NCBI GenBank assembly: GCA_947493145.1
Contig: CANLPZ010000001.1
Coordinates: 868,001 to 932,000 of the forward strand
Length of the DNA: 64,000 bases
From: an uncultured Paracoccaceae bacterium
GTDB lineage: Bacteria; Pseudomonadota; Alphaproteobacteria; Rhodobacterales; Rhodobacteraceae
Reading direction: 5' to 3'
A program made the position numbers and the translations under genes. Numbering within the stretch: the first letter of the stretch is position 1; the number at the start of each line of letters is the position of its first letter. Positions 63,029 to 64,000 of the stretch are shown here, one piece after another. The notes beneath the pieces are model-generated. The model made no database searches. It had not been told where the DNA came from and was given only the letters and a program-made list of their open reading frames with translations.

Positions 63029-64000
63029 AACAAATTCGGCTGATATCCGGCGTTCTAACTGTGGGGTTTTGGACCCTGCTTAGCCGGGTCTTCGGGTTTG
63101 CGCGTGACATAATGATCGCAGCCTATTTGGGATCTGGTCCCGTTGCTGAGGCGTTTTTGATCGCTTTCTCGCTGCCCAATATGTTCAGACGTTTTTTTGC
63201 CGAGGGTGCGTTCAACATGGCCTTTGTGCCAATGTTTTCAAAAAAGCTGGAAGCCAGCGACGACGCGCATGGATTTGCCAAAGATGCCTTTTCTGGATTG
63301 GCCGCTCTATTGATCGTGTTTTCAATCTTCGCACTTTTTGCGATGCCGTATTTGGTCTTGTTGATGGCCGGCGGGTTCGCGGCCGACGAACGGATTGATC
63401 TGGCAGTTTCGTTGGGGCGCATTGCGTTTCCCTATATATTATTCATCTCGCTTGCTGCGCTTTTGTCGGGCCTTTTGAACGCGACGGGCCGTTTTGTGGC
63501 CGCGGCAGCCGCGCCTGTGTTGTTGAATATCTTCTTTGTCATCGCGATGCTGGTTGGTGACTTCGCCGGATGGGACATGGGGCGCACCTTGGCATGGACC
63601 GTGCCCATCGCCGGCATTGCACAAGTGGCCGTGGTCTGGACCGCAGCACGGCGTGCGGGGTTCACGCTGGTTCCCCGCAAACCCGTTCTTACACCTGATC
63701 TGAAACGTCTGGCGATCATCGCAGCCCCTGCGGCGCTGTCTGGTGGTGTGATGCAAATCAACCTGCTGGTTGGCCGCCAAGTCGCCAGTTTTTTCGACGG
63801 CGCGATTGCGTGGCTCAACTATGCTGACCGATTATATCAACTGCCGCTTGGCGTGGTCGCCATCGCGATTGGTGTTGTGCTTCTGCCAGATTTGTCTCGC
63901 AAACTCCAAGCCGACGATATGGAGGGCAGCAAACACGCCTTTAATCGGGCCGCTGAAATTGCGCTCGCCCTGACAATACCAGCCGCGGTTGCCTTGGTTG
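63025..64000 (+). CDS. murJ: Lipid II flippase MurJ (3' end outside window)
   Basis: The first 325 codons of a MATE-like transporter that moves lipid II across the inner membrane for cell-wall synthesis. Visible are GFWTLLSRVFGFARDIMIAA (about 14-33, with the Arg residues essential in the family), FSLPNMFRRFFAEGAFNMAF (about 48-67) and DRLYQLPLGVVAIAIGVVLLP (about 273-293). Alternating hydrophobic spans run to the window end. It starts in an ATGA overlap with glnD, an order common in alphaproteobacteria. Confidence 0.95.
   Translation, partial: MKQIRLISGVLTVGFWTLLSRVFGFARDIMIAAYLGSGPVAEAFLIAFSLPNMFRRFFAEGAFNMAFVPMFSKKLEASDDAHGFAKDAFSGLAALLIVFSIFALFAMPYLVLLMAGGFAADERIDLAVSLGRIAFPYILFISLAALLSGLLNATGRFVAAAAAPVLLNIFFVIAMLVGDFAGWDMGRTLAWTVPIAGIAQVAVVWTAARRAGFTLVPRKPVLTPDLKRLAIIAAPAALSGGVMQINLLVGRQVASFFDGAIAWLNYADRLYQLPLGVVAIAIGVVLLPDLSRKLQADDMEGSKHAFNRAAEIALALTIPAAVALV

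Noticed and set aside
1-64000. Mobile elements, CRISPR arrays, tRNA or rRNA genes, toxin-antitoxin pairs
   Set aside because: No transposase, integrase, regularly spaced repeat, cloverleaf-like segment or toxin pair was found; gene order is that of a stable core chromosome.

Overview
The window looks like ordinary chromosome of a marine alphaproteobacterium of the order Rhodobacterales (Roseobacter group), with G+C that appears lower than in most cultured relatives (judged by eye, not computed). This rests on gene content and order: a class II NrdJ reductase, hisS-hisZ-hisG with a short HisG, the rsmI-yraN-gshB block beside comM and lpoA, coaBC-dut-moeB, a DUF1489 gene, a second RpoH of the RpoH-II type, and the xanthine dehydrogenase/BMP-type transporter cluster. 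I see no phage, insertion sequence, integron, CRISPR array, rRNA or tRNA. Gene density is very high, with many 1-4 bp stop/start overlaps.

Layout. 1-2.2 kb: end of an unknown gene, a 33-residue membrane peptide, a dihydroorotase homologue without its metal site, and plsY. 2.2-4.8 kb (minus): gshA, a small membrane protein and rsmE. 4.8-8.1 kb (plus): ubiA, then an envelope pair (BON/OmpA protein and a coiled-coil membrane protein). 8.1-11.3 kb (minus): uvrC-pgsA-moaD-moaE. 11.35-11.63 kb: AT-rich gap with a consensus DnaA box. 11.6-16.1 kb (minus): a drug/lipid-type ABC exporter, sppA, a zinc-ribbon micro-protein, a Ca/Na antiporter and a pteridine-reductase-like SDR. 16.2-19.6 kb: a lone pyruvyltransferase and nrdJ. 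19.7-23.8 kb: DUF1489, hisS-hisZ-hisG, slyX. 23.8-29.7 kb: a secreted esterase, a lipoprotein with repeated short motifs, and dnaE.

29.8-40.1 kb (plus) is the most coherent functional block: an ArsR/SRPBCC pair with operator-like repeats, then a structured leader with an intrinsic terminator, xdhA-xdhB-xdhC, and a four-gene BMP-type ABC importer ending in a strong terminator. Together they suggest purine uptake and hypoxanthine/xanthine oxidation. The molybdenum cofactor genes moaD/moaE and a membrane-anchored moeB lie elsewhere in the window and would supply the enzyme's cofactor.

40.2-48.2 kb: a small membrane protein, aldo/keto reductase, Hint-domain protein, a dimethylglycine/sarcosine dehydrogenase-like flavoprotein divergent from panC-panB, a 2-hydroxyacid dehydrogenase lacking its catalytic glutamate, and an SH3-like secreted protein. 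48.3-54.0 kb (minus): M3 peptidase, moeB, dut, coaBC and rpoH-II, the last preceded by an RpoE-type promoter candidate. 54.1-64 kb: cobU, a CobC-like phosphatase, comM, gshB/yraN/rsmI, then lpoA-glnD-murJ, with murJ running off the end.

I found no wholly new multi-gene system. The best leads are the metal-free dihydroorotase, the xdh leader RNA, the motif-repeat lipoprotein, the Glu-less dehydrogenase and the RpoE-type promoter of rpoH-II. All start-site choices that differ from the longest open frame are explained in the entries.
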